A DNA stretch of 64,000 bases from Sympetrum striolatum. Its lineage: Eukaryota; Arthropoda; Insecta; Odonata; Libellulidae. How positions within the stretch are numbered: position 1 is the stretch's first letter; each line of letters opens with the position of its first letter. The stretch lies in assembly GCA_947579665.1 (NCBI GenBank), contig OX388341.1, positions 5,501,752 through 5,565,751 on the forward strand, in the 5' to 3' direction. Positions 47,166-58,892 of this stretch are shown here, piece by piece. Both the position numbers and the translations under genes were made by a program. The notes under the pieces are model-generated. The model saw nothing but the letters and a program-made list of their open reading frames with translations, was not told the DNA's origin and did no database searches.

Positions 47166-48450
47166 TCCTCAAAGAACTGGAGAGAAGGAGTAATGCCATT
47201 TGGTCTCAGTCTCAATGAAAGGGAATTTCCAACCGCACCTCCTCGTGGTGGGGAATGGGCAACACTTAATGTGGCTAACGCGGCTCTGGAGACCGAATAA
47301 TCACCGGTATATGTGGTGTATTATATGCAATCTCAAATTAAATTTAATGATATGCAATAAATGTCATAAAAAACCTCACTGTCACTGCTCGGGAAGTTAA
47401 TACTTTCTTCATCGTCTTCAGCTTACCTTATTGTCGCGTACTGTTAACCTATTTGATCAATATCTTTTCATTCCAATCATCAGGTAGGAATTGCTACTTT
47501 CTTTCAAATGAAGGATTTCCTTTTCATCACAGTAAAAAGATTAATTAAGTTAGTAATTCATTACTTGGATTGAATTTCATGTTATGATTTGTTTCCCTTA
47601 TCTGATGTCATGCTCATGTCTTAGTTTATATCATCAGGTATTTATGCTACAGTAAGTTGACTGACTGGGTGAAATCCTAATTTGAAATTGATAATATTTA
47701 AAATAGATAAATATATGAAAAAGATTTTGGGCAGAAGCTGGTCATTTAATAAATATTTGGTAAAAGTTATAAAGGACAACTTAGTCTACAGTAGAGATGG
47801 GCCCCGCGCCGATTACGCCAGCCGCCGACAATATCGGGCACGCCGCCGCCGCCGAAGAAATAACTACGGCGCGCCGCCACCGTAAATTTTATCGGCGGTG
47901 GCGTGGCGTGGCTTGGATTTAAAAACAAGGTCCCACAGTCGAAAATATGCTGACAAGTAGTTCGAAGAGATACGCTTTGAACTGATAGAATACATCTCTG
48001 GTTTTCCACGAGGCCGCTGAGTTATACGTGATATCGATACTCGTTACGATTAGGCCGTTTACACACGTGCCGGTGTGGGAGTCGAGGAGCACTTAACGGG
48101 CAGGAGTCACTGTACAGTGAGTACCACCAGAAAGTGGCGTTCACTTGACAAGTGTGCCTTGCCCAGGCGGGGTATACTTTACTCAGGCGGCTATCACTTA
48201 ACGCATAGTTTTCCTCACATATTTGTAGTTTTTTGTCTTAGAATTTGCGGAAACTTGTTTCTAATTATCAGACATAAGTTATAAAGGAATTATAAATAAT
48301 TATATCATATCTTATTAGTAAACAAAGTTATTAATTTTAAATAAATGAAAAAGCTATTTATTGCCGGTCTTTCCATTATAGTTACTTGAGTTTTGAGTTG
48401 AATAAAACTTAAACAAGAATGTCCACAGAAAAACAAGTTCTACCAAATTT
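47166..48450. other. Unassigned segment with a GC-rich patch
   Basis: Mostly AT-rich without a supported gene. 47,795-47,925 is very GC-rich (CGCCGCCGCCG and CGGCGGTGGCG arms can pair) and begins CAGTAGAGATGGG, like some hAT ends, but no partner end is evident. 48,050-48,200 is another GC-richer patch. Confidence 0.3.
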
Positions 48451-48458
48451 TAGCTTGA

Positions 48459-48540
48459 TACGAGTAAAATGCTGCTTGCATTCTGCAAGCATGTTGATAA
48501 CACAAATTTCAAGTCGACAACATATCAAGAGGGTCACCAA
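48459..48540 (-). repeat. Diverged B-box element 3' end
   Basis: On the minus strand: hairpin GCTTGCAGAATGCAAGC, then CAGCATTTTACTCG, then TATCA. The CTCG end and spacing match other copies; the body beyond about 48,540 is lost. Confidence 0.6.
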
Positions 48541-49733
48541 AAGTAGTCCTGGAGTCAAAATGACTCCATCGGTTGTTCTAGTGTTAGAGATCCAGTCTCT
48601 GTTGGCAGCCCTGTTTCATAAAATTGGTATCCCTGAAATTAATTTTAATTGTTCAAGAAAGGTGACTGAATGTAAATTTGAGATACAAGTTTGATATTTA
48701 TCTGAGAAAATCATTGGAAGAAGATTTTATAACGATAAAATCTTATAAGTTGGTAACCCTGCTGAAAGTGGTTTTATGCATTTGTAAATGTTATAAAACA
48801 ATTTTGCGAGGACGAAAACCCCAGGTTGGAATTTTTCACGACATAATTTGAAAAATTCTTCCGCTATCGTATTCGCTGGAGGTTATTCCCGAGGCGCGAA
48901 CGAGTGGTTTTATATGCTTTCCGTCAGATGGCATAGCAATTTTGGCGTAACGTGACTGACCTTCATCAACAATTCGAACCTTCTACCACTTATTCCGAAA
49001 ATATGAGTTTCATTGGCCTAGTTTGAGTAAGAAAAATATTGCAGAGTATAAAACTCTGCAGATTTAGGACATCGGTCCGCGTTTTGTTTAATTATTTAAA
49101 ATGTAAACAAATTATGAGGTAAAGCATCTTATCAGCACTTGCACAAAGGTCACATTATAAAGTTCTGCAAAATTCACGTCTTTGCAACAAATAAAAGTAT
49201 TTAATTACGAATTTTAAAAGTAGGCGCTCAAAATGACCGCCGCCGTCCTTCTAGGTAGAGCGAAACTCCCGTCCTCCTAGTGTTAATAACATACATACGA
49301 GTATTTTCATTAACTTATTGATTAGCACAATTAATCATTAATGAATAATATAATTTACCTATGTTATCAATGGAAGTGTTTCGCTAAGATATATAATTTG
49401 ATTTTGAAAAATGGCCATCAAAATTTCAATATTTTAGTATGTTAGACTTTCTACCATTACGTTAGTTAGGTTACGTACCTTAGTTAGTATTATTGCAACC
49501 TTTTATGACGATAGTGTGTGTGCTTTACGCACATATAAGCGTTGGAGATTTTCCAAAATGACACTAAGTACGCGTACAGGAGATTTAAACTTTAGTGGAT
49601 TTAAATATTGTCTCATAATTAATGTACGATAATCTGTAGAATGGGAGAAATGAGAGGCATGTAGTGTTGGAAACTATTATTAAAGGTCTGTAAAACTTTT
49701 ACAATCGTATAAGAGCCATTGTAACTACATTGT
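48541..49733. other. AT-rich stretch, nothing recognised
   Basis: No convincing frame or known repeat. Confidence 0.3.
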
Positions 49734-51511
49734 AGCATGCTGAGATTATCATAGCTCGTTCGTTCTTCCATTGGTCCGTTCGTCGTATAATCGTATAGGT
49801 GTTCAATAGGAGTCCAAATTATTCTCCTATTTCTCGAGGTTTAGGAAAAATATCACGAGAAACCAGAAACATTTCGATAAACGCCATTATTCACCAATTT
49901 TCCCGTAAATTGCTAAGAATAGCGTATTTTTTCACAATACCAATAACGCTCGCTTATATTTTCAAGATATTTCCAATTTCGACTAGGTGTTGTATAATTT
50001 TAGGCAAAATACAGATGAAAAACTGAAAAATTTCGAAAGAATGCATTTTATCGCTAAGTTTTCCGTAATGTGACAAAAAGTGAAATGTATGTGATTAATT
50101 TGATAAGAAATCGCTTAGATCCTCAAGTTGAGTCCAAATTCGACAACGTATTCTCGCACATCAGGAAAATAAAGCCAAAAAACTGAAAAATTTCGTTCGT
50201 TTGTTGGCTCATTCGCTTGCTTGTTCGTTCATTCGGTCGTCCTAGAAATGGGGAATACTTCTTCCAAACATGAAAGGAACATGCTTTGATCCTCGTTACG
50301 AGACGAAATTATGCCATATCTGATAGAATCTTAGGCAAAATACTGCCAAAAACTTAATAATAATTTCTAAAGCCACACCAGTCTTCGCCAATGCTACCGT
50401 AACTTGCTTACATGAATGAATTTTATGTTTAAAATTTGGAAACACTCGCTCATATATTCAGAACAATTTCAATTTTGAACATATGTTCTTGAATTTTAGG
50501 TAAAATACTGCCAGAAAACTGTAATGCTTCGAAAGAATATATTTCCGTAATAAGAGTTTTCTGGAATATGATGGCAAAAGTGAAAATTTAGTGCACAATA
50601 CGATGAGCTCACGCTTAGAACATCAGGCCGGTTACAAATTTGATTACGTTTACTCGAATATCAAAAAGTCACAGCAGAAAAATGAGAAATTACGATGAAA
50701 AACAAATTATTCACCAATATTTCCGTAATTTCCTAACAACAGTGGAATATTTGTTCAAAATATAAAATAATATTTTTACATCTTCAAAACAGGTGCATAT
50801 TTATTTACATCTTCAAAACAGGCTTTCCGAGATCTAGCTAAATTACAGCCAAAACAAGAAAATTTATACCGTTTGTTAGTTTGTTCGTTCGTTCGTTCTA
50901 TCAACTGAAATTTGTGTTCGATATATGAAACATACATGCTTAGAGCTGCAAAACGAGTCCAAATACTACTAGGTTTTCTCCAAGTTCAGGTAAAATACAG
51001 CTAACAAACTGAAAAATTCCGAAAAAATACATATTCATCACCAATATTTCATAATTGCTAAAATAGTGGTATATTTGTTTAGTATATAAAAATAATTTGC
51101 TAAGATCTTCCACTCATGTCCTTAGGTTTTTCCAAATTTATTACAAAATACAGCGAAAACATGTAACGGTTCCTTTTATAACAAATCTGTTAACAAAAAA
51201 ATGAAAATTCGATCGAAAATACAAAACAATTTAAGAGAACGAAGGGCCCGTTTTTTCCGACTGCCGGTCTCTTTATTCGTTTTTCTATGGCCTTTATCAT
51301 CTCACTCGGTCACCAGATGTCAGCCCACACGCGCCACATTCGGCGTTTACCAAAAAAATATTACGACAAAATACAAATTATTCGCAAATTTTTCCGTAAA
51401 TTACAACCAATGGTGGAATATTTGTAACAAAGAACGAACGAACGAACGGACGGACGGACAAACGAACGTACGAGCGATCGGACGAACAAGCTATGATTAT
51501 CTCAGCATGCT
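49734..51511. mobile_element. TIR-bounded element built of ~165-bp diverged tandem monomers
   Basis: The ends AGCATGCTGAGAT... (49,734) and its complement (ending at 51,511) match over about 29 bp with two mismatches. Each is followed inward by GTTCGTTCG or its complement. The interior repeats a motif like AACTGAAAAATTTCG at about 50,023, 50,179, 50,356, 50,517, 50,680, 50,862, 51,019 and 51,160, intervals of 140-182 bp. Each unit also has CACCAATATTTCCGTAATTT-like and GAGTCCAAATT-like blocks. No transposase. The same monomer family recurs at 56,990-57,945. Confidence 0.6.
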
Positions 51512-52096
51512 CTTATCTTTATTATTGTGCTTGAAATGTTGTGATGTGAATTTAGATTTCTTGTACTTCACAGTAGTCCTCAAGCATCTTGTTGATTCTG
51601 TAATGTGTTTTTTATTTTATTCCGACTTAATGCTTCACGCATGTTTCTGGTTCATCTGCTAAGAATAAATATATTTTAAAGATATTGAAATTTTAAGGAG
51701 ACTTTTTTCAAAAATATTGACGACTTTTTAGGCGACTTTTTTTGAAAAATTGGAGACTTTTTTTCCGCGCTCTATTCATGACCAACATAATTTGCTTCAG
51801 TACTTATTTTTTCAACCACGAGGGACTTTGAAAAAAAGTCGGAAACTACTGAAACGGAAATATTTATTAGTCGTATTTCCGTCCTCCTAAGTCGTGTTCT
51901 CCTCCTTGCACTATGCGATGTATATCTTTAATTTTTTGTGAAAACGATTGGAGGGTCTGAGATGACATTCCAAATGTTTACCTTACGAATCACTCGTTGA
52001 CACCACATTATTCGTACTACTCTGGCGATGGTGCCAAATTGCTCGTTGTACACTGGCAAAGCGCTATGTCAGATTCCCCTTTAAAAAATACTTTAA
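51512..52096. other. AT-rich stretch with GACTTTTTT repeats
   Basis: 51,690-51,850 repeats GCGACTTTTTT/GGAGACTTTTTT several times. No gene recognised. Confidence 0.35.
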
Positions 52097-52806
52097 TTGC
52101 TCAAGGCATTTGTATTTTGCAGAATAGTGACAAAGTACGATTCTTTCATTATGATTGGCCTTTCTCGACAGAATGACGGACGCCTTTTCGTTGCCCTTTC
52201 TGACCCACATTTCGAACGGACGGAATTACGCGAATCATTGAAGAGAAGCCTCATTTCCTTCTGTTTGCAAACTCAGCATCTTGATTGTGTTCATTCTCAG
52301 CACAGATTGAATGATAAGATGCCAGGAACGGTAACTAGCTGTTAGACTTATTAAAGCAAGTCAAACTGATATCGAAGGGAATTGCTAGTGCGTAATGCAG
52401 TATGCTTACGTAAATTGTCTGCGGATTGCACCTTTCTTTATGGGTGCAAATGTGGGAATTTAAGAAAGGCCGTCCGGAAACATGGGGATCGAAGAGAATG
52501 ATGCGAGTTAGTTGGACAGAGAGAAAAACAAACCTAAAAGTAATAAAACAAGTAAGCGAAGAGTGGCAAGGACTAGGCTTTTTACCTATAAGCGATTGCA
52601 CGCGTACTATTTGTAAAAACAGATTCGATATCATACCAAAATTTCTGCCGGTGATCAATCAACGATTTGCGGAAGTGAAACTCGTGTATATCGCTTCGCT
52701 TCTACAAAAAGGTAATTATAATCTTAAGTATACCGTCGTGAGTGTATTGATTCATCCCAAGTCAAGTCTTCGTAAGAAAAGCTTTGAAGCAATTTTTGAA
52801 AACTAA
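52097..52806 (+). other. Coding-like segment, possible RTE-type tail
   Basis: Two plus-strand frames (52,097-52,345 and 52,426-52,806) are open, but neither start is convincing. In the second, KRMMRVSWTERKTNLKVIKQ resembles the short C-terminal motif of RTE-type LINE proteins. The remainder is unrecognised. Confidence 0.25.
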
Positions 52807-52810
52807 CCCA

Positions 52811-53679
52811 CTTTTATTTACATTTAAATAATTGCTTACTGACTTTTTGATAAATAAAGGGGGTTTGAAAGTACATGTGTTACTTGATTTTGCTTTCTCG
52901 CTCTCTATTCAACTGATTGCGTATATTCCTAACCTGGCAAATAAGATATTTTTAATGCTATAAGCGAAGTTCCAAGAATCCGTCCTCGGCAGTCTTAGGA
53001 CCCTTTTTAGGAGCTTCACTCTTCTCATATTGCATGAGTATTTTTGCTTCTGAGCCTCATTTTTCTTTATTTTAGTTGTAGGTTTTCTTTTTCAGAGTTT
53101 ATTATTTTTAATTTTTAAGGGTTTTATTTCGTTAGGGTCTATTTCTCTGTAAGGTTTTATTTTTTGATCATATCATTAAGCAACTCAGTGGTTGAGAGTA
53201 TGGGAGACCGGGGCAGGTTGGCCGAGTGCCTTTTTTAAAAAGACTTTTAGACACAGTGGCGACATCTATAGTGATTTTGGTTGGGTATTAGTTCATCCAT
53301 GTACCGACGTAATTTCAGGTGTTTTCGTGTTGCCGTTTGCTCAGGAACACGTTTGTTCTCTTTTCGACACTGGTGAGTAAATTTCTGTTTCTTTTAAAGT
53401 AATCTTCGTAACAAGAGTCAATTTACATCCGATTTCCAAAAACGTCGTACCGCAGGAAAGGGTATTCAAAACCCTACAAAATGATATATCGGTTTCCAGG
53501 GTAACCTCACTTTTGTTTTTGTAAACCGTGATTGTTCTCGAAAACATTCAATGGGGCTGGTTGGCCGAGTTGTAAATTTAGCGTAGAGCAATGTGCACTT
53601 CGAAACTCGTATATGCTAACCTTCTTTCAACGAAATTGGATATTATGCAAATATTGATGATTATAAGGACAAATGACCA
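52811..53679. other. AT-rich stretch, nothing recognised
   Basis: GGTTGGCCGAGT occurs twice (about 53,216 and 53,559); otherwise nothing is supported. Confidence 0.3.
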
Positions 53680-53985
53680 TCTCCGGGAATCGTAGCCAGT
53701 GCATTTCCACTCGCCTGCACACCAAACAAAATTCGAGCTGGTTTCAGAGTCTCTCTCGTGTGTCCTTTCAATCCTGAAATTTTCCCTCCCGAGGAGTCCC
53801 TGGCAGGATTTGTCACAGATCGACCCAACCCTGAACAAAACTCGTCCATCAGCATAGAATCTGCTGCAGATGTAAGCCTCCCTGAAGACGTCAGACCTCT
53901 CCCAAAGGCGAGTGCATGGAATGATTCGACGAAGAGTCAAGATCGTAAACGCCGATCGACCGAAATTTTGACCGATTCCCCAATT
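53680..53985 (+). pseudogene. pogo-type transposase C-terminal fragment
   Basis: The plus-strand frame reads CPFNPEIFPPEESLAGFVTD (53,760-53,820), then VRPLPKA and RRSTEILTDSPIR (to about 53,985). This order (PFNP, TDRP, P-E-VRP-PKA, ILTDSP) is the usual C-terminal tail of pogo/Jerky-type DDE transposases. The start codon and catalytic domain are absent. It runs straight into satellite DNA. Confidence 0.65.
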
Positions 53986-55126
53986 AGGCGAAATATACAG
54001 TTTTTCGCTCTATTTTCCTTCCGATTCGTCATTTTTTCCGGAATTGGTCGAAGAGAGCGACGAAAAGTGAGAATATTAGCAAAATTCCTGTTTGTTTTCT
54101 CTATTTTGCTTGCGATTCGTCATTTTTCCCAAAAATAATCGAGAAAAGCATAGAAAACTGAGAATTTTAGCAATATATACAGTTATTCGCCTTAATATTT
54201 TTGTGATTTGTGATTTCTTCCAGAAATGATATAAAAAAGCAACAAAACCTGAAAATTTCAATGAATTTTACTGTTTTTTCGATCTTATTTCCTTGCGATT
54301 CGTCATTTTTTCCGGAATTGGTCTGAGGAAGCGAGAATTTTAGCAAAGTTCCAGTTTTTTTTCTATATTGCTTGCGATTCGTCATTTTTCCCAAAAATGA
54401 TTGATTAAAGCATCGAAAACTGAGAATTTTAGGGATACATGCAGTTTTTCGCTGTATTTTTCTTGTGATTTGTCATTTTATCCAGAAATGATCGAAAAAA
54501 GCAAAAAAAAGCAGAAAATGTCAGTGAAATTTAATGTTTTTTCGTTCTTATTTCCTTGCGATTCGTAATTTTTTCCGGAATTGGTCGAAGAAAGCGACGA
54601 AAAGTGAGAATTTTAGCAAGATTCCTGTTTGTTTTCTCTATTTTGCTTGCGATTCGTCATTATTCCCAAAAATGATCTATAAAAGCATCGAAAACTGAGA
54701 ATTTAAGGGAAATATACAGTTTTCCGCTCTATTTTTCTTGAGATTCGTAATGTTTTCTAAAAATGATCGAGAAAAGCGACGAAGTCTGAGAATTTTAGTG
54801 AAATTTACTGATTTTTCTTTCTTATTTCCTTGCGATTCGTCATTTTTTCCGGAATTGGTCGATATAAGGAACGAAAACGAAGAATTTAAGCAAAATATAA
54901 AGTTTTACGCTCTATTTTTCTTGTGATTTGTAATTATTTTTAGAAATGATCGAAAAAGCAACAAAACCAGAAAATTTGAGTGATAATTACTGTTTCTTCG
55001 TTCTTATTTCCTTGCGATTCGTAATTTTTTCCGGAATTGGTCGAAGAATGCGACGAAAAGTGAGAATTTTAGCAAAATTTCCAGTTTTTTTCTCTATTTT
55101 GCTTGCGATTCGTCATTTTGTCAAGT
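53986..55126. repeat. Satellite: ~91-bp monomers in a ~274-bp higher-order repeat
   Basis: Monomers begin GATTCGTCATTTTTTCCGG, GATTCGTCATTTTTCCCAA or GATTTGTCATTTTTTCCAG, in the order A-B-C. Type A anchors (CCGGAATTGGTC) are at 54,038, 54,312, 54,575, 54,849 and 55,031: 274, 263, 274 and 182 bp, so three and then two monomers. Each monomer also has a GAGAATTTTAG block. AT-rich, with no lasting frame. Confidence 0.8.
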
Positions 55127-55139
55127 AGCGTCTATTTAG

Positions 55140-55267
55140 TAGTAGTAGTATTGTTAAAAGTGCTTCGACAGCTTAGGTCATTTCGCACATTGGCTCCCAC
55201 CGGGAATCGAACCCGGGACCGCTTTCACCAAAGGCAAACGCGCTGTCCACATGACTATCCGGGAGCC
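55140..55267 (-). mobile_element. tRNA-derived SINE with perfect 13-bp target duplication
   Basis: AGCGTCTATTTAG occurs at 55,127-55,139 and 55,268-55,280. The tRNA-like head on the minus strand (55,267-55,192) has a perfect 7-bp acceptor stem (GGCTCCC/GGGAGCC), an A-box-like GATAGTCATGTGG and GGTTCGATTCC. The anticodon loop is too long for a tRNA. A short body (GACCTAAGCTGTCGAAGCAC) and a CTA-repeat tail follow. The same family is split by the hAT element at 25.7 kb. The perfect duplication implies a recent insertion. Confidence 0.8.
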
Positions 55268-55280
55268 AGCGTCTATTTAG

Positions 55281-55530
55281 ATTATTATGAGTTTATATTA
55301 AGGAAAAACCCCGATGTATGATGATGGATATATCACCTCCGTTTGCACTCCCTACACACGTCCTTATCAGTTTCTCAAGGCGACCGCGCCCTCTCAACGC
55401 TCTCAACCAAACAACACCAAAAATTACGCCCAGTTACCAACCCTTAAATATCTATCACATCATTTCACAAAGCATCTCAAACAAAATTATTTTAACACAC
55501 ATCTATTACGTAATATCTGACACATTTTTC
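55281..55530. other. Non-satellite segment between satellite blocks
   Basis: Less AT-rich, C-rich on the plus strand (55,340-55,450). No family recognised. It separates two near-identical satellite blocks. Confidence 0.3.
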
Positions 55531-56990
55531 CCAAATTTAATCGAGAAAAGCATAGAAAACTGAGAATTTTAGCAATATATACAGTTATTCGCCTTAATAT
55601 TTTTGTGATTTGTGATTTCTTCCAGAAATGATATAAAAAAGCAACAAAACCTGTAAATTTCAATGAATTTTACTGTTTTTTCGATCTTATTTCCTTGCGA
55701 TTCGTCATTTTTTCCGGAATTGGTCTGAGGAAGCGAGAATTTTAGCAAAGTTCCAGTTTTTTTTCTATATTGCTTGCGATTCGTCATTTTTCCCAAAAAT
55801 GATTGATTAAAGCATCGAAAACTGAGAATTTTTGCGAAACATACAGTTTTTTTTACTATTTTTCTTGTGATTTGTCAATTTTTGCAGAAATGATCGAAAA
55901 AAAAAACATGAAAATTTCATTGAAATTTACTGTTTTTTCGTTTTTATTTCCTTGCGATTCGTAATTTTTCCCGAAATTGATCGATTAAAACATCGAAAAC
56001 TGAGAAATTTAGCAAAACATACAAATTTTCGTTCTATTTTTCTTGTGATTTGTCATTTTTTCCAGAAATAATCGAAAAAAGCAATAAAACCAGAAAATTA
56101 TAATGCAATTCACTGTTTTTGCGTTCTTATTTCCTTGCGATTCATTAATTTTCTGGAATTGGTCGAAAAGAGCGACGAAGACTGAGAATTTTAGCAGAAT
56201 TTCCTGTTTTTTTCTCTATTTTGTTTGTGATTCGTCATTTTTCCAAAAAATGATCGAGAAAAGCCTTGAGAACTGAGAATTTTAGGGAAATATACAGTTT
56301 TTCGCTCTATTTTTCTTTTGATTTTTCAATTTTTCCAGAATTGATCGAAAAACGCAACAAAACCAGAATATTTCAGTGAAATTTATTGTTTTTTCGTTTT
56401 TATTTACTTGCGATTCGTCATTTTTTACGGAATCGGTCGAAGACAGTGACGAAAAGTGAGAATTTTTGCAAAATTTTGGTTTTTTTTCAACATTTTACTT
56501 GCGATTCGTCATTTATTCCAAAAATGATCGAGAAAAGCCTCGAAAACTGAGAATTTTAGGAAATAAACAGTTCTTCGCTCTATTTTTCTTGTGATTTGTA
56601 ATTTTTTCCAGAAATAATCGAAAAAAGCAATATAACAGATAATTGTATTGAAATCCACTGTTTTGTCGTTCTTATTTCCTTGCGATTCGTCATTTTTCCG
56701 GAATTGGTCGATGAGAGTGACGAAAAGTGAGAATTTTAGCAAGATTCCTGTTTGTTTTCTCTATATTGCTTGGGATTCGTCACTTCTCCTATAAATGATC
56801 GATGAAAGCTTCGAAAACTGAGAATTTTAGCGAAATATACAGTTTTTCGCTCTAATTTTTCTTGCGATTCGTCTTTTTTCCGGAATTGCTCGAAGAGAGC
56901 GACAAAAAAGAGAATTCTAGAAAATTTCCAGTATTATTTCTCAATTTTGCTTATGATTCGTCATCTTTCCCAAAAACGATTCAGCGAAAT
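55531..56990. repeat. Satellite, second block of ~91-bp monomers
   Basis: The same A-B-C monomers continue, with anchors near 55,714, 56,153, 56,429, 56,697 and 56,879. 55,540-55,830 nearly duplicates 54,138-54,428 at an offset of 1,402 bp, with a handful of differences, although neighbouring monomers are well diverged. Confidence 0.8.
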
Positions 56991-57945
56991 ATGGCCAAAA
57001 ACCTGAAATTTCACCAATTTTTTCGAGTTCTCGACGTTTGGAACTCTTGGAATTGACATCGCGTACTCGACCTCCGGGAGTCAACCTCCCGGAGTTGACC
57101 TCCCGAAGTCGACCTCCCGGAGTCGACCTCCCGGATTTGACTTCCCGGAGATGACCTCCCGGGGTCTTTGAAATTGAAAAATTGAAATTTCTGCTGAATA
57201 TGGATAGATCTTGTCAAAACCTTTAAATTGAGTCCCAAGTTGACTTGTTTTGCTCAGGTTTTAGCAAAATATGACCAAAAACCTTAAAATTTACCAATAT
57301 TTTTCGTGTTCTTGACGTTTTTTGAGTTATCTGCTAAAAATAATTATATATTTCTTCTGAATATGGATAGATCTCGTGAATATTTTAAATTGAATTCAAT
57401 GTTGACTAGTTTTGCTCTCTTTTCAGCAAAATATGGCAAAAAACCTGAAATTTTACCGAGTTTTTGACGTTTTGATAGATTACATTAATAACATTTATTT
57501 AGTGTTAAACATCTTTGAAAAATCTCGTTTAGATCTTAAACAGGAATCCAAATTCGATTAGATTAAGGATTATATCACTTCAAAAGCATTTAAATGAACC
57601 CGATGATGACTAAATTAAATCAGTTTTTACCTGAAATTTCAACGAATTCTTTTATAGTTTTCGACTTTTTTTGTTTTAATTTCTAAGAAAAAAGGAATAT
57701 TACTAACGAATGTTGATAGATCTCGTCTAAAGCATAAAAATTAATCCAACGTTGACTAGTTATGCTCAATTTTGAGCAAAATATGCCAAAAAAATGAAAT
57801 TTCACAGATATTTTTCGAGTTTTCGACGTTTTTTGGAATAACTTCTTCGAAAAATGGAATATTTCTAACGAATTTGTATAGATCTCTTTAAAAGCATTTA
57901 TACGAATCCAATGTTGACTAGATTTCTTCTATGTTTAGCAATACA
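56990..57945. repeat. Diverged ~165-bp monomer array, related to 49.7-51.5 kb
   Basis: Repeated blocks GCAAAATATG-CAAAAACC, TGAAATTTCACC, TTTTTCGAGTT-TCGACGTTTT and GATAGATCTCGT recur at intervals of roughly 150-200 bp. The minisatellite at 57,067-57,164 sits inside one unit. Confidence 0.65.
57067..57164. repeat. GC-rich 14-bp minisatellite, seven units
   Basis: Seven exact-length units of the type TCGACCTCCCGGAG (variants TCAACCTCCCGGAG, TTGACCTCCCGAAG, ATGACCTCCCGGGG). The unit core CTCCCGGAG is close to self-complementary. It contrasts sharply with the AT-rich surroundings. Confidence 0.9.
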
Positions 57946-57952
57946 GTAAACC

Positions 57953-57998
57953 CTCGCTAACACGGATCTCAAGGGACCGGGCAAAGTGTTCGCGTTAA
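57953..57998 (+). repeat. pogo/Tigger terminal repeat, truncated
   Basis: CAGTAAACCCTCGCTAACAC followed by CGGATCTCAAGGGACC resembles pogo-type ends such as 24,680. It is cut by the AC-R repeat at 57,999. Confidence 0.55.
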
Positions 57999-58859
57999 GA
58001 AAAAATCTGATGTGGCCAGCACATGACTTTCTCCATATATAAGATGTAAATATTTATCTACGACAGTAATTTCGAACTCTATATTCAATCTAAACTTGGA
58101 AGATGAGTGATTAATATATATATTATTATCTCTTACGTCACAATCATTATAAATAATGTTTTTCGGGACATGCTCGATGAAAAAAGATGAATTTGGCCTT
58201 TCGCCCATAGAGCCCAGATCGCCCACAAAGTACATAATCAGCAACTTCCGGTTTATCAGTATTTTATGAATAATTCCTAAACAATCAGTGATACAAAAAT
58301 ATATTTCATACAAAAGTTATAGTAAATTATATTTATAAAACGTTTATATCTAATAGTATATACCTTAATATCATATTTATGAAGATATTTTGAAAACCGG
58401 AAATGAGCTTTGAAGAATGAAGCTCGACTTCCGGTACACCGATTTACTCCAAAAACTAATCAACTCTAACGACATCAACCAAAATATTATATATGAAATT
58501 TTGTGTTGATACAACGAATGGTTTAAATGTTAGAGCGCCCACAAAGTACATAACAGCTAATTCCGGTTTATCGGTATTTCACGAATAACTCCTAACCAAT
58601 CGGTGATACAAAAATATGTTAAATACAAAAGTTATAGTAAATTTTATTATCTTAAACTTTTATATGGCATACAATATACCTATATATCATATTTATGGAG
58701 ATATATTGAAAACCGGAAATGAGCTTTGATGAATGAAGCTCAACTTCTGGTTAACCGATTTACTCCAAAAACTAATCAACTCTGACAGCACACACCACAG
58801 CACTATATATGAAGTTTGGTATTGATACGAATAATAGTTTTTACGTTAGAGCGCCCACA

Positions 58860-58891
<32 letters not shown>
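57999..58891 (+). repeat. AC-R repeat, copy 3 (5' part, ends in (AC)n at the LINE junction)
   Basis: Unit starts lie at about 58,219, 58,534 and 58,850, a 315-316 bp period. The (CA)n tract is at 58,862-58,890. The part that follows (AC)n in copy 2 (CAGACATCATTCCG...) is missing here because LINE sequence begins instead. Confidence 0.8.

Positions 58892-58892
<1 letters not shown>

Noticed and set aside
47682..47885. Arg-rich frame in the GC-rich patch as a small basic protein
   Set aside because: It arises from CGCCGCCGC-type low complexity and has no start context or homology that I recognise.
53578..53940. Long minus-strand frame opposite the pogo fragment
   Set aside because: The plus strand carries recognisable transposase motifs; the minus frame is a shadow.
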